Origin: Paenibacillus sp. FSL K6-0276
GTDB taxonomy: Bacteria > Bacillota > Bacilli > Paenibacillales > Paenibacillaceae
Length of the DNA stretch: 64,000 nucleotides
Assembly: GCF_037977235.1 (NCBI RefSeq)
Contig: NZ_CP150276.1
Span: 2,480,001-2,544,000, forward strand
Direction: 5' to 3'
Shown here one piece after another: positions 1 to 8,595 of the stretch. Numbering within the stretch: the first letter of the stretch is position 1; every line of letters starts with the position of its first letter. The translations under genes were made by a program, and so were the position numbers. The notes beneath the pieces are model-generated. The model saw nothing but the letters and a program-made list of their open reading frames with translations. It was not told the origin of the DNA and did not search any database.

Positions 1-61
1 AAGTCGGGTGTTCCTCTTTTGGGCAGGCTGACATTTTGTTTCGTCTTTCCCTTTCTGTTAC

Positions 62-418
62 TCAAGCCTCCAACAGCTGCTTTAATTCGAGAATCCGAGT
101 AGCAGCAGTATCCAATACTGGTTTAGGCACCGGAGATTCATAATCCAGGCCATGGGGGAATGTTGCTTTCCCTAAGTATACGGCTTCAATTGCAAGTACG
201 GCATCAGACTTCTCCAACTTACCCTCGACAGCGCGAGTGTTGATGCGGAGGAAGTATTCGCCGCCATCCTGTGGGTCTTCAATTTTGCAGTCGTAAGTGG
301 CACGATAATATTCCCATTGCCAGCGGATGAAGCCAGCTTTTGTGGCACTCTCGTCCAGATAGAGAAGATCACTCTTCAATCCTACGAGGCCCGTGTTCTC
401 AAAAATCATAGCACGCAT
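62..418 (-). CDS. YugN-like family protein
   Basis: A 118-residue protein. The run FLRINTRAVEGKLEKSDAVL and the closing KATFPHGLDYESPVP are typical of the short YugN-like family of Bacillota, whose function I do not know to be established. There is no signal peptide or membrane segment, so it is probably cytoplasmic. The ATG at 418 is preceded on the minus strand by AAGGGGGAT, a good ribosome binding site. It is divergent from the amidohydrolase downstream. The family call is fairly secure; no function is claimed. Confidence 0.8.
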   Translation of the reverse strand: MRAMIFENTGLVGLKSDLLYLDESATKAGFIRWQWEYYRATYDCKIEDPQDGGEYFLRINTRAVEGKLEKSDAVLAIEAVYLGKATFPHGLDYESPVPKPVLDTAATRILELKQLLEA

Positions 419-648
419 ATCCCCCTTATGAAGTTTAATGATGAATTCCTGATCCGATTGCTGATGTTCTACCTCATGATAGTATGTTTCTAAACGTTGT
501 GCAAGAGTAGGCAGCTCCTAACGATACCCAGTTTTTTGCGTTTCTGCTACAATAAAAGAATTATAGTTGTTCGCGGCTGGAACAAAGTGAACAGCACTGC
601 TATCGCTTGCTTGGGATGCGGGTTTATCGAGAAGGGGATGGAGAACTT

Positions 649-1830
649 ATGAAGAGCTTAGCGGTTGATTCGCTCATGCCGGAGATTGTGGAATGGAGAC
701 GCCATTTGCATCGTCATCCGGAGTTGTCTTTTCATGAAAAGGAAACGTCAGCATTTATAGCAGACAAGTTAGCAGAATTCGGAATTGAAGTTAGAAGAAG
801 CACATCTGGGTATGGTGTAACGGGTATATTGCGAGGACAACGGCCGGGGAAAACGGTAGTCCTTCGCGCGGATATGGATGCACTACCTATTAAAGAGGAG
901 AATAAGAATGACTACGTTTCGCAAAATGAAGGGGTTATGCATGCCTGTGGGCATGATGGACACACTTCAATACTGCTGGGTGTAGCCTCTTACTATAGCA
1001 GCCGCCTTGATGAGATAGAAGGGGAGCTGCGTTTTCTTTTTCAACCTGCGGAGGAAGTATGCCCTGGTGGTGCACAGGGGATGATTTCCGAAGGCATGTT
1101 AGAAGGAGCGGATGCGGTGTATGGTCTGCATTTGTGGACTCCGCTTCCAATAGGAACCGTAGGCAGTGCACCAGGACCACTTATGGCATCAGCTGACGAA
1201 TTTTTCATTGAAATCATCGGCAAGGGTGGACACGGCGGCATGCCGAACCGTACGATTGATAGCATTGTGGCCGGAGCGGCGCTTGTGACTCAGCTCCAGA
1301 GCATCGTAAGCCGTTCTGTGAACCCGCTGGAGCCTGCTGTTCTCAGTGTAGGGACCATTCAAGGGGGATTCGCCCAGAACGTCATTGCTGAGCATTGCCG
1401 GATTACAGGAACCGTGCGAGCGTTCGACGAGGAGACCCGTCATTTGATCCGCAGCAGGATTGAAGAAATGACAGTTTCTATAGCTGGCGCATACGGCGCA
1501 GAAGCTAAGATAGACTATGTCATGGGATATCCGCCACTCGTAAATCACGAGGGTGAATATCAGCGTTTTTCCGAGGTGGCTTCAGGAGCACTTGGAGAAT
1601 CTGTTCAAGTGATTCGGATGGAAAGGCTGATGCCGGCTGAGGATTTTGCCTATTATGTAAAAGAGATTCCTGGCTGCTTTATGTTCGTAGGTGCGGGTAA
1701 TCCAGATAAAGATGCAGTCTACCCGCATCATCATAGCAAATTTGATTTTGACGAGGATGCTATGCTGCATGGAATGAAATTACTGATCGCTATGGCGAAT
1801 TCCTGTTTGCATGAGAAGACAATCGTATAA
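649..1830 (+). CDS. M20 family metallopeptidase / N-acyl-amino-acid amidohydrolase
   Basis: A 393-residue zinc-dependent amidohydrolase of the M20D type (hippurate hydrolase/IAA-amino acid hydrolase-like) that would cleave N-acyl amino acids or related amides in the cytoplasm. Visible marks are RRHLHRHPELSFHE near the N-terminus, ADMDALPI, the metal-binding MHACGHDGHT, PAEE with the catalytic Glu, GLHLWTPLPIGT, and a C-terminal EDFAYY plus YPHHHSKFDFDE. The frame is open from a TTG at 607, but the ATG at 649 sits just after GGGGATGGAG and gives the normal family start, so I chose it. The natural substrate cannot be read from the sequence. The CBS gene follows 62 bp later on the same strand. 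Confidence 0.9.
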   Translation: MKSLAVDSLMPEIVEWRRHLHRHPELSFHEKETSAFIADKLAEFGIEVRRSTSGYGVTGILRGQRPGKTVVLRADMDALPIKEENKNDYVSQNEGVMHACGHDGHTSILLGVASYYSSRLDEIEGELRFLFQPAEEVCPGGAQGMISEGMLEGADAVYGLHLWTPLPIGTVGSAPGPLMASADEFFIEIIGKGGHGGMPNRTIDSIVAGAALVTQLQSIVSRSVNPLEPAVLSVGTIQGGFAQNVIAEHCRITGTVRAFDEETRHLIRSRIEEMTVSIAGAYGAEAKIDYVMGYPPLVNHEGEYQRFSEVASGALGESVQVIRMERLMPAEDFAYYVKEIPGCFMFVGAGNPDKDAVYPHHHSKFDFDEDAMLHGMKLLIAMANSCLHEKTIV

Positions 1831-1892
1831 TTTCGTTTCATAGAGGAGAACCTATTCCATAACATGGAGATCATGATTAGGAGGGGTTATTC

Positions 1893-2324
1893 TTGAAGAT
1901 AGTGAAAGAGGTTATGACGAAGGAGCCTGTAACAGTCACACTACAGGATAATGTGTATGAAGTCGCTGTTAAAATGAGAGATAATGACACTGGATTTATA
2001 CCTGTAATTGATAATGAGGACGATAAGACATTGCTCGGTGTAATTACAGATCGTGATCTAGTGATTAGAGGTTATGCGGCTAAGCACCCTGGATCAACTG
2101 CTGTGGAAAAGGTAATGAGTAGAGAAATTCAGACCGTCTCAGAGAATACATCTGTAGATGAGGCTGCAGAACTGATGTCGAGTTGGCAAATTCGCAGATT
2201 GGCTGTGACCAGTGGTCAGAAGCTGATTGGTGTAGTATCTATCGGTGACTTGGCGGTGCGCAACATTTTTGCGGATGAGGCTGGCGAAGCGCTTCATGAT
2301 ATCTCGCAGCAGCATTTACATTAA
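1893..2324 (+). CDS. CBS domain pair protein
   Basis: A 143-residue protein made almost entirely of two CBS domains (about residues 1-60 and 70-130). Each opens with the typical VKEVMTKEPVTV / VEKVMSREIQTV segment, and the first has GVITDRDLVIRG. Stand-alone CBS pairs usually bind adenine nucleotides and act as small cytoplasmic sensors; B. subtilis YhcV/YlbB are similar. The ligand and partner are unknown. The start is TTG at 1893 behind AGGAGGGG. A terminator-like hairpin follows the stop codon. Confidence 0.85.
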   Translation: MKIVKEVMTKEPVTVTLQDNVYEVAVKMRDNDTGFIPVIDNEDDKTLLGVITDRDLVIRGYAAKHPGSTAVEKVMSREIQTVSENTSVDEAAELMSSWQIRRLAVTSGQKLIGVVSIGDLAVRNIFADEAGEALHDISQQHLH

Positions 2325-2338
2325 ATAGTTAGATAGGG

Positions 2339-2374
2339 AAGCTCATGACCGTTAAGCGGGGATGGGCTTTTTCC
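2339..2374 (+). terminator. Probable rho-independent terminator after CBS gene
   Basis: The inverted repeat AAGCTCATgaCC / GGggATGGGCTT encloses a 7-nt loop and is followed by TTTTTCC. The stem has mismatches, so it is moderately strong. Confidence 0.6.
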
Positions 2375-2379
2375 TGTTC

Positions 2380-2475
2380 AAATATAAGAAAATATAGGTT
2401 TCACACTATACATTATCCTTATATTTCTCGCATAAACGCTTACCGTCCTTTTGGGACGTCGAAGGCGTTTTTGCT
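2380..2475 (+). repeat. Two-module intergenic repeat, copy 1
   Basis: The 5' module (2380-2430) starts AAATATAAGAAAATATA, carries GGTTTCACAC and ends TTATATTTCTCG, so its outer parts are complementary (AAATATAA / TTATATTT). The 3' module (2434-2470) is an imperfect hairpin of AAACGCTTACCGTCC against GGGACGTCGAAGGCGTTT with a short T-rich loop, followed by TTGCTT. The same two-module layout recurs around 11.5 kb, and the 5' module recurs at 7.6 and 15.6 kb. It lies just upstream of the helicase gene. Confidence 0.75.
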
Positions 2476-2507
2476 TGTATGCAATTAACTATTGGGGAGG
2501 GAACGAT

Positions 2508-4220
2508 ATGAATGAAACAGGGGCTTGCATCGTGCGCAGGGACCGGACAGTTCTACTGGAATGCGCCCATCCCGGATTTGAGACGGCAAGGAAAGTGCTG
2601 GGGGCCTTTGCAGAGCTCGTAAAGAGTCCTCCGGCCTACCACACTTATCGAATCACTCCATTATCACTTTGGAATGCTGCGTCACTTAATTATACAGCTG
2701 AGGTGATTATCTCAAGTCTGCATCATCTCGCGCGCTGGGGTGTTCCTGCCGGGCTGGAGGAAGAGATCGGAACTCTTCTCTCCAGGTATGGGAAGCTGAC
2801 CCTTCATGGACAAGAGATTCCGAATGAGTTCATCACGCTTAGGGTTGACACGGCTGAGCTTTTGGATGAATTAGGTAATGAATCAGGCCTGAAGGAATTA
2901 GGCTTGCAGAGAATAAATCCACTAGAAAGTTCGTGCCGTGCGGAGTACAGGGGGCTTTTAAAACAAGAGCTGATGAGATTGGGCTATCCAGTACTGGATT
3001 ATGCAGGATATCATGTGGGACAAGCTCTAAGCCTGGCTTGGAAGGAGACTCGCAATAACTCAAAGGATGGAGCTGAAGGAGACTCATTTGGACTACGTGA
3101 ATACCAACAGGAAGCCGTTCAGTTGTTTCAAGGGACAGAAGGACACGGAGGCAGCGGAGTAGTTGTGTTGCCTTGCGGAGCGGGTAAGACGGTAGTGGGA
3201 TTAGCCGTTCTTGAAAGTCTTCAATGCGAAACGCTGATCTTAACTTCAAATACAACTTCAGTAAGGCAATGGGTGGATGAGCTGCTTGAGCGAACCGATT
3301 TGGATGATAGCTCTGTTGGTGAATATTCCGGTGAAAAAAGAGAAGTGCGGCCTGTTACTATAGCTACCTATCAGATATTAACGCATCGCCAATCCAAAGG
3401 CGGCCCTTTTCACCATATGAAGCTGTTCAACGAACGTAACTGGGGGTTGATTATTTATGATGAGGTGCACCTGCTTCCAGCTCCGGTATTTCGGGCCACA
3501 GCAGATATTCAGGCTACAAGACGACTAGGACTAACAGCAACTCTGGTTAGGGAAGACGGGAAGGAAGGTGATGTGTTCTCTTTGATTGGACCAAAGCGGT
3601 ACGACTTACCTTGGAAGGAGCTTGAGGAGCAGGGCTGGATCGCAGCGGTGGAATGTGTGGAGATGATTGTGCCTATGAACTCGGAGCTTAGACAAAAGTA
3701 CTTGTATGCGGAAGCGAAAGAAAAATTTCGTATGGCTTCATGCAATCCTGCCAAAGCTGAAGTTGTAGTCGGGCTTCTAAAAGCCCATCAGGGATCATCG
3801 GTTCTGGTTATTGGCCAGTATCTCGACCAAATAACTGAATTGGCGGAAGCGATCGGAGCACCTCTGATTACCGGGAAAACGAAGCAGCGAGAAAGAGATG
3901 AGCTGTATGCGGCTTTTAACGAAGGGAAGATACAGGTGTTGGTTGTGTCCAAGGTAGCGAATTTTGCGGTGAATCTGCCAGACGCGTCGATTGCTATTGA
4001 GGTCTCTGGAGCTTTTGGATCGCGGCAGGAAGAGGCTCAACGTCTGGGCCGGATCTTGCGTCCGAAGTCGGGCGAGAACAAAGCGTATTTTTATACGCTA
4101 GTATCTGGTGATAGTCGGGAGCAGGAATTCGCTATGCGACGCCGGATGTTTTTGACTGAACAGGGTTATGAATATGTCGTTAAAATGGTGCCGAGCGGAG
4201 AGGAGCGAACCATCCATTGA
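2508..4220 (+). CDS. XPB-type DNA helicase (ATP-dependent DNA repair helicase)
   Basis: A 570-residue superfamily 2 helicase closely resembling bacterial/mycobacterial XPB. The N-terminal 120 residues (VRRDRTVLLE, YRITPLSLWNAA) form the damage-recognition-like region. Motif I is LPCGAGKT (about residues 221-228), the Walker B box is YDEVHLLPAP (about 315), and the XPB-specific RED motif appears in LTATLVREDG (about 346). Motif VI is QRLGRILRPK (about 510). It should unwind or translocate on duplex DNA in the cytoplasm; the repair role is inferred from the family. The frame is open from 2451, but the ATG at 2508 lies behind GGGGAGGG and matches the family N-terminus. It overlaps the next gene by four bases, so the two are probably translationally coupled. 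Confidence 0.9.
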   Translation: MNETGACIVRRDRTVLLECAHPGFETARKVLGAFAELVKSPPAYHTYRITPLSLWNAASLNYTAEVIISSLHHLARWGVPAGLEEEIGTLLSRYGKLTLHGQEIPNEFITLRVDTAELLDELGNESGLKELGLQRINPLESSCRAEYRGLLKQELMRLGYPVLDYAGYHVGQALSLAWKETRNNSKDGAEGDSFGLREYQQEAVQLFQGTEGHGGSGVVVLPCGAGKTVVGLAVLESLQCETLILTSNTTSVRQWVDELLERTDLDDSSVGEYSGEKREVRPVTIATYQILTHRQSKGGPFHHMKLFNERNWGLIIYDEVHLLPAPVFRATADIQATRRLGLTATLVREDGKEGDVFSLIGPKRYDLPWKELEEQGWIAAVECVEMIVPMNSELRQKYLYAEAKEKFRMASCNPAKAEVVVGLLKAHQGSSVLVIGQYLDQITELAEAIGAPLITGKTKQRERDELYAAFNEGKIQVLVVSKVANFAVNLPDASIAIEVSGAFGSRQEEAQRLGRILRPKSGENKAYFYTLVSGDSREQEFAMRRRMFLTEQGYEYVVKMVPSGEERTIH

Positions 4221-6148
4221 ACCAGCTATCACCGGAATCGTTAGAGGTCTTAAAGCGATTATGTGCTGCTTACGCGGCCCAGCTTTTTGAAGAAGGGAAA
4301 GAAGAGCAATTGCGCCCTACGGCGCTCTGTCGTGCGGAGCAAAAGCTTGCAATGAATGAATTGCGACGCGCGGGTATGCTAACTGCTAGGCATAAAATAT
4401 TGGGGGAGAAGCTGTACCAGGTTCCGGTTGAACAACTATCAAAGCTAGAACAAAAATTCTTCCCGTACCAACCAAAGTTCATTGAGAGGTATTCAGTGAA
4501 TCTAACGGTGGAGGCGGGTGCTGGCCTGGCAATAGATCTGTTTCGGGCGCTGCTGTTCACCGCTCGCGAAGGACTGCCACTGACAGCCAAGGGAATCATC
4601 CATAAAAAGAATCTAAATCGCTTAGTTGCTCAGCTTTCTTTTCAGGAGGAACATTTACTGGGGCTCTCTATGGGTTCTCCTTCGGATGAAAAGAATGCTC
4701 TATCAGCGGCTCTTGCAGTAGATATCATGCTTTGTCTTGGGCTTATTAACAGACTGAGTACAGGTTATAGGCTCGACAAGGATATGCTGTATCGTTGGTT
4801 GCAACTTCCTGAGACAAGGATGAATGACATTCTATATGGGATTGTCATTCATCGTTGTGGAAGCATAGGGCCTGCCGATCAACATTTTCGTTATTTGATT
4901 TCCAGCGCTGATTTTGTACCGGAGAAATGGACGATGTTGCCTGAGCTTCTGGACTGGATGGTGGATATGAATCTAACCGGAACGGTGGCCCGAATTGAGC
5001 TGGAACAATCAAGCTTGATCTGGCTTCGTTGTCTCACCGGCTTTGGGTGGTGTGAACTGGGGAAAACTTCTAAAGGCATCCAGTGTTTTCGCTGGACTGC
5101 TGCAAAACCGAAGCTATTATCGGGTAGTGATTCATTCCCTGATTCTGTGGCTGAGAATTCGAATGAGCTGTTTATTGTACAGCCCGATTTTGAAGTCCTG
5201 ATTCCACCAGAGGTTCCCTATACAGTGCGCTGGACTTTGGCTGAATGCGCTGAACTACTGCAAACGGATACGATGTGGAGCTTACGGCTGACCCGGGAGA
5301 TGCTGGTGCATGCATCAGAGCGAGGGATGCCTCCGGAAGAAGCGATTGCTTGGATTGGTGATCATGCACTGGGTGGTTTGCCACCTGTGGTTGAGCTGTC
5401 TTTAGAGCAATGGGGAAAAAGCATTGGCCGAACATCACTCTCTGAAGTGATCCTGTTGACATGCCAGACGGAAGAGGATGGAGCGGCTATCGCAGCCCAC
5501 CCGCGTCTCCAAGATAGCCTTAAGCGTATCGGACCACTTCATTTCCTTGTGTCTCCGGAGTCTATGGAGCAAATGCGTGAGGAGTTGTTCTTAGCGGGAT
5601 TGGCCCCTTCAAGGATTATTGGAGGACGTGAGGTGGAGATGGACGTTGGTTGGTCCTCATTTCACCAGGAAGCAGAGACCCAGCAAGATATATATTCACT
5701 CCCAGTCTTAAATTCAGAACTAAGTCTACTTCGTAGCGGGAATCCCTTTCTAAATTTACCTGTTATTTCTCCTGAGCAGGAGGAGGATTTCTTGTTAGGT
5801 GGAGAAAATGTGCCACAGATCTGGAGCAAGGAATGGCGCCATTATCACAGCTCAACGGCGCAGAAAGTAATGGAGCAAGGGGTGAAATGGGGAGTCAAGG
5901 TGCGTTTTTCCTTAAAGGATCAAATGTTAGATTTCATCCCCACCCGAATTAAAGGGAATCCTTGGAAAGTGGCAGGGCATCTACTGTATAACGATGGTGA
6001 AACGGTTGAAGAAATAGAGCTAAGTCCTGAAGACTGGAAGGAAATGAAGTTAGTTATTCCCAAAAGGCGAAGAAATTCCTCTTCTGCTGAAGCGAGTGAT
6101 TATGTTATGATAGAAAAGTCTACTGAATTCGGTAGAACATTAACGTAG
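4217..6148 (+). CDS. Helicase-associated protein, XPB partner
   Basis: A 643-residue protein starting at the TTG of a TTGA overlap with the XPB stop codon. It lacks Walker motifs. The middle portion, beginning NELFIVQPDFEVLIPP (about residue 312) and running to IIGGREVE (about 475), matches the helicase C-terminal-like/XPB-Ssl2 N-terminal-like family (Helicase_C_3) often called helicase-associated domain protein. The N-terminal 300 residues look like helical winged-helix repeats. Known context: such proteins sit next to XPB in actinobacteria, for example the gene beside ercc3 in M. tuberculosis. I infer a physical or regulatory partner of the helicase. Its biochemical function is not known to me. 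Confidence 0.75.
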   Translation: MNQLSPESLEVLKRLCAAYAAQLFEEGKEEQLRPTALCRAEQKLAMNELRRAGMLTARHKILGEKLYQVPVEQLSKLEQKFFPYQPKFIERYSVNLTVEAGAGLAIDLFRALLFTAREGLPLTAKGIIHKKNLNRLVAQLSFQEEHLLGLSMGSPSDEKNALSAALAVDIMLCLGLINRLSTGYRLDKDMLYRWLQLPETRMNDILYGIVIHRCGSIGPADQHFRYLISSADFVPEKWTMLPELLDWMVDMNLTGTVARIELEQSSLIWLRCLTGFGWCELGKTSKGIQCFRWTAAKPKLLSGSDSFPDSVAENSNELFIVQPDFEVLIPPEVPYTVRWTLAECAELLQTDTMWSLRLTREMLVHASERGMPPEEAIAWIGDHALGGLPPVVELSLEQWGKSIGRTSLSEVILLTCQTEEDGAAIAAHPRLQDSLKRIGPLHFLVSPESMEQMREELFLAGLAPSRIIGGREVEMDVGWSSFHQEAETQQDIYSLPVLNSELSLLRSGNPFLNLPVISPEQEEDFLLGGENVPQIWSKEWRHYHSSTAQKVMEQGVKWGVKVRFSLKDQMLDFIPTRIKGNPWKVAGHLLYNDGETVEEIELSPEDWKEMKLVIPKRRRNSSSAEASDYVMIEKSTEFGRTLT

Positions 6149-6163
6149 AAAAGAGCTGAGTTC

Positions 6164-6601
6164 ATGAGCGTAGCGGAATTAAATACGGTCGATATGGCTG
6201 AAGTGCTGACATACGCCTATGAATTAGGCGATATGATTAATCAATCCGCCGAGGTGTCGGATTACTTATACTGGAAAGGACGGGTTGATACGAACCCAGA
6301 AATTCAGGCCATGGTCAAACGACTTCAAGCCAAGAAGGAGTTGTTTGAAGAAACACAACGATTCGGACATTTTCATCCGAACTATCATTCAGCGAAGGAT
6401 GAGGTTGCGGCAGTAGAAGCGGAATTGGAACAGTTCGAAGAGGTCGCTCGTTTCAAGCAAGCTGAGAAGACCCTTGATGACATTCTGCATTCCATGTCGG
6501 AAGCGATTGCTTTTTCAGTATCGGATAGCATTAAAGTACCAAGTAATGATCCTTCCCCTAAAGGTGGATGCGGCAGCGGGGGAAAATGCTCCTGCGGATA
6601 A
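6164..6601 (+). CDS. ylbF: YlbF family regulator (Y-complex subunit)
   Basis: A 145-residue helical cytoplasmic protein of the YlbF/YmcA family. In B. subtilis YlbF, YmcA and YaaT form a complex that binds Fe-S clusters and modulates RNase Y, affecting competence, sporulation and biofilm formation. The core (MAEVLTYAYELGDMINQS ... FKQAEKTLDDIL) is standard. The C-terminus GGCGSGGKCSCG has three Cys in a Gly-rich tail, consistent with cluster binding. The start is ATG at 6164 after AAGAGCTGAG, a modest RBS. ylbG follows 42 bp later, as in Bacillus. Confidence 0.9.
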   Translation: MSVAELNTVDMAEVLTYAYELGDMINQSAEVSDYLYWKGRVDTNPEIQAMVKRLQAKKELFEETQRFGHFHPNYHSAKDEVAAVEAELEQFEEVARFKQAEKTLDDILHSMSEAIAFSVSDSIKVPSNDPSPKGGCGSGGKCSCG

Positions 6602-6643
6602 GCTTCCCTAAGGGACTTAGAGAGAGAAAGGTGGTTTTAGCTT

Positions 6644-6907
6644 ATGTTTGCGGAACGGACAGGATACATCATATGGGTAAGTGACGTTAAAGCAGCACGT
6701 AACCTTGAAAAATACGGAACACTGCATTATGTTTCTCGGAAAATGCATTATGCAGTGATGTATGTAAATGCGGAACGTGCCGAGGAAGTTATGAAGAATG
6801 TCCGCAGACTCTCCTACGTTCGTAAGATTGAAAGATCCTATCGTAACGAAATTAAGACAGAGTATACCAGTAATGGACCGGACAAGTCCCGTAATTACGG
6901 TATGTAA
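6644..6907 (+). CDS. ylbG: YlbG family protein (DUF2129)
   Basis: An 87-residue protein with the conserved YlbG pattern (ERTGYIIWVSDVKAARNLEKYG, MHYAVMYVNAERAEEVM). It is cytoplasmic, basic at the C-terminus, and of unknown molecular function. It follows ylbF as in Bacillus, but the usual next genes rsmD and coaD are absent here. ATG at 6644 lies behind GAAAGGTGG. A clear terminator follows. Confidence 0.9.
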   Translation: MFAERTGYIIWVSDVKAARNLEKYGTLHYVSRKMHYAVMYVNAERAEEVMKNVRRLSYVRKIERSYRNEIKTEYTSNGPDKSRNYGM

Positions 6908-6920
6908 TTCTTGGAGATGA

Positions 6921-6949
6921 ACAGGTGCTTTAGCAGCGCCTGTTTTTTT
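6921..6949 (+). terminator. Rho-independent terminator after ylbG
   Basis: ACAGGTGCT / AGCGCCTGT stem with a 5-nt loop, followed by seven T. Confidence 0.85.
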
Positions 6950-6996
6950 ATGCGTAGATATCTCTAGAAAACACTGTTTCTCTCGTGGTCTGGAAC

Positions 6997-7025
6997 TTGT
7001 ACAACTTTAAGCAATGAGGTAAGAT
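6997..7025 (+). promoter_or_regulatory. Candidate sigma-A promoter for the 7.1 kb gene
   Basis: TTGTAC, 17-bp spacer, TAAGAT, placed about 45 bp ahead of the coding start and after the ylbG terminator. Confidence 0.45.
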
Positions 7026-7070
7026 GACAACATTAAGTGCATACAAAGACCCTTATGGTGGAGTGTGATG

Positions 7071-7511
7071 ATGATGCGCAACAAAGGGACGGATTGGCCC
7101 AGCACTTACGAGCCCTTCCACATCATGCTGAACGACTACAGGGTCACTGACATCGTTATAACAAATCATGCGAAGAGTCGTTATTTGGACCGGATCAGTA
7201 AAGGTGTAAGCAATGACGAAGAGGTCGCCGCATGGATGTGGCAGTGCCTGATGCAGAATCGGCTCAAGCCCTTTTCAGACAGTGATTTTAACGCGTATTT
7301 AATTGACGATGACTCTGTAGTAATCGCTGAGTTCACGGAATTGACGGGTGAGAAAGCTATTTCAGGTCAGCCATTATATTCTATGATCATCGTTTCGTTT
7401 CTTGGGAGAATCTCTGTGACACCACAGTTGAGAGATTTAAAGACTTACTTTTCGCAGCTGCGCAATTCCCGCCGCAACAAGATAACGAAGAAGAAACGTA
7501 AACGCAAATAG
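7071..7511 (+). CDS. Hypothetical protein with strongly basic tail
   Basis: I do not recognise this gene. It encodes about 146-148 residues with no signal peptide or membrane segment. The body (VTDIVITNHAKSRYLDRISKG ... MIIVSFLGRISVTPQLRDLK) looks like a compact globular domain. The last 16 residues are almost all Lys, Arg, Asn and Ile (ending ITKKKRKRK), suggesting nucleic-acid contact. The start is ambiguous: GTG at 7065 is followed by three in-frame ATGs (7068, 7071, 7074). GGTGGAG at 7057-7063 spaces best with 7071. It is monocistronic, between its own promoter-like site and a terminator. The segment ITNHAKSRYLDR is reminiscent of small toxin or ribonuclease-like folds, but I cannot assign it. 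Confidence 0.75.
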   Translation: MMRNKGTDWPSTYEPFHIMLNDYRVTDIVITNHAKSRYLDRISKGVSNDEEVAAWMWQCLMQNRLKPFSDSDFNAYLIDDDSVVIAEFTELTGEKAISGQPLYSMIIVSFLGRISVTPQLRDLKTYFSQLRNSRRNKITKKKRKRK

Positions 7512-7530
7512 TATATAAAGAACGGACAGG

Positions 7531-7562
7531 AGGCATGCAGCGGTGGCTGCATGTCCTTTTTG
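7531..7562 (+). terminator. Rho-independent terminator
   Basis: AGGCATGCAGC ggtg GCTGCATGTCCT stem-loop with a TTTTT tail, directly after the hypothetical gene. Confidence 0.85.
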
Positions 7563-7563
7563 A

Positions 7564-7614
7564 AAATATAAGAAAATATAAATTTCACACCATACATAAT
7601 CCTTAAATTTCTTT
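7564..7614 (+). repeat. Intergenic repeat, copy 2 (5' module only)
   Basis: AAATATAAGAAAATATA then AATTTCACAC and CCTTAAATTTCTTTTATAG repeats the 5' module of copy 1 in the same orientation. The second arm is degenerate (TTAAATTT) and there is no 3' hairpin module. It sits 28 bp ahead of the LysR gene. Confidence 0.65.
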
Positions 7615-7641
7615 TATAGATAGTACAAGGAGTTGTAGAGC

Positions 7642-8541
7642 ATGAACTTTCATCAGTTACATATATTCTATACTGTCTTAGAGCGAGGGAGTTTCTCGGC
7701 GGCGGCGCAGACACTACATATGACTCAACCGGCAGTTACCATGCAAGTACAGGCGCTAGAGGATTATTTTGGGACTAAGCTCTTCAACCGTTCTACCAAA
7801 AAAATCGTGCTCTCCGAAGCAGGTCATACCCTAATGCCATACGCGCTGCGCAGTATTCAATTGATGCGTGAGACGGATCAAGCGATGTCGGCGTTTGCGC
7901 AAATGTTGGAGGGTCGTCTGCAGCTTGGAGCAAGTCTTACAATTGGGGAGTACGTGCTGCCACGGCTGTTAGGCCCTTTTGGGAAGCAATATCCGAACAT
8001 TTCAATCATGATGAAAGTCATGAATACCTCGCAAATTATGGAGGAAATCCTCAAGCATCAGCTGAATTTCGGTTTAATTGAAGCGCCGGTGACACATCCT
8101 GATATGGTGATCGAGCCTGTGATGGGTGATGAGCTGAAGCTGATCGTACCCCATGATCATCCGCTTGCAGAGCAGCAAGAGGTTACTTTAGACGAAGTGC
8201 TTCAGCATCCTTTCGTACTGCGTGAGCAGGGCTCAGGAACGCGCCGTGTCATGGAAGAGCAGTTGTTCTCGAAAGGGCTTGATCCAGGAAATATGAAAAT
8301 AGTGATGGAACTTGGGAGTACAGGAGCCGTGAAGTCGGCTGTTGAGGCAGGCCTTGGCATTACGATAATATCGACTTCTTCGGTTAAGCATGAAGTGGCG
8401 CTTGGACTTCTGAAGATTGTGAATATCTCGAATGCCTCATTTAAAAGACAGTTCTACGCCATTCATTTAAAATCGACACTGCTGCCGATTTCTGCGGTGA
8501 CATTCCTGACTTTTTTGCGGGAGCATTCGAATGATAACTGA
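7642..8541 (+). CDS. LysR family transcriptional regulator (CysL-like)
   Basis: A 299-residue LysR regulator. The N-terminal winged helix (about residues 1-60: MNFHQLHIFYTVLERGSFSAAAQTLHMTQPAVTMQVQALE, given here in part) is canonical. The remainder is the periplasmic-binding-like effector domain, including QGSGTRR (about 195), a feature of the CysL/CbbR-like branch. The effector and regulon are unknown. The PHP gene is 54 bp downstream on the same strand, so the two may be co-transcribed. ATG at 7642 lies behind CAAGGAG. Confidence 0.9.
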   Translation: MNFHQLHIFYTVLERGSFSAAAQTLHMTQPAVTMQVQALEDYFGTKLFNRSTKKIVLSEAGHTLMPYALRSIQLMRETDQAMSAFAQMLEGRLQLGASLTIGEYVLPRLLGPFGKQYPNISIMMKVMNTSQIMEEILKHQLNFGLIEAPVTHPDMVIEPVMGDELKLIVPHDHPLAEQQEVTLDEVLQHPFVLREQGSGTRRVMEEQLFSKGLDPGNMKIVMELGSTGAVKSAVEAGLGITIISTSSVKHEVALGLLKIVNISNASFKRQFYAIHLKSTLLPISAVTFLTFLREHSNDN

Positions 8542-8595
8542 AGCTTGAATGGCTAAAGAAAGGAAACTTAGAAACTAGCGGTAGAGGTGATAAAA

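Noticed and set aside
1-61. Possible gene end at the left edge
   Set aside because: No frame with supporting features; treated as non-coding sequence after the YugN-like gene.
607-648. Upstream TTG start for the M20 amidohydrolase
   Set aside because: No ribosome binding site and extra residues unlike the family; ATG 649 has a proper RBS.
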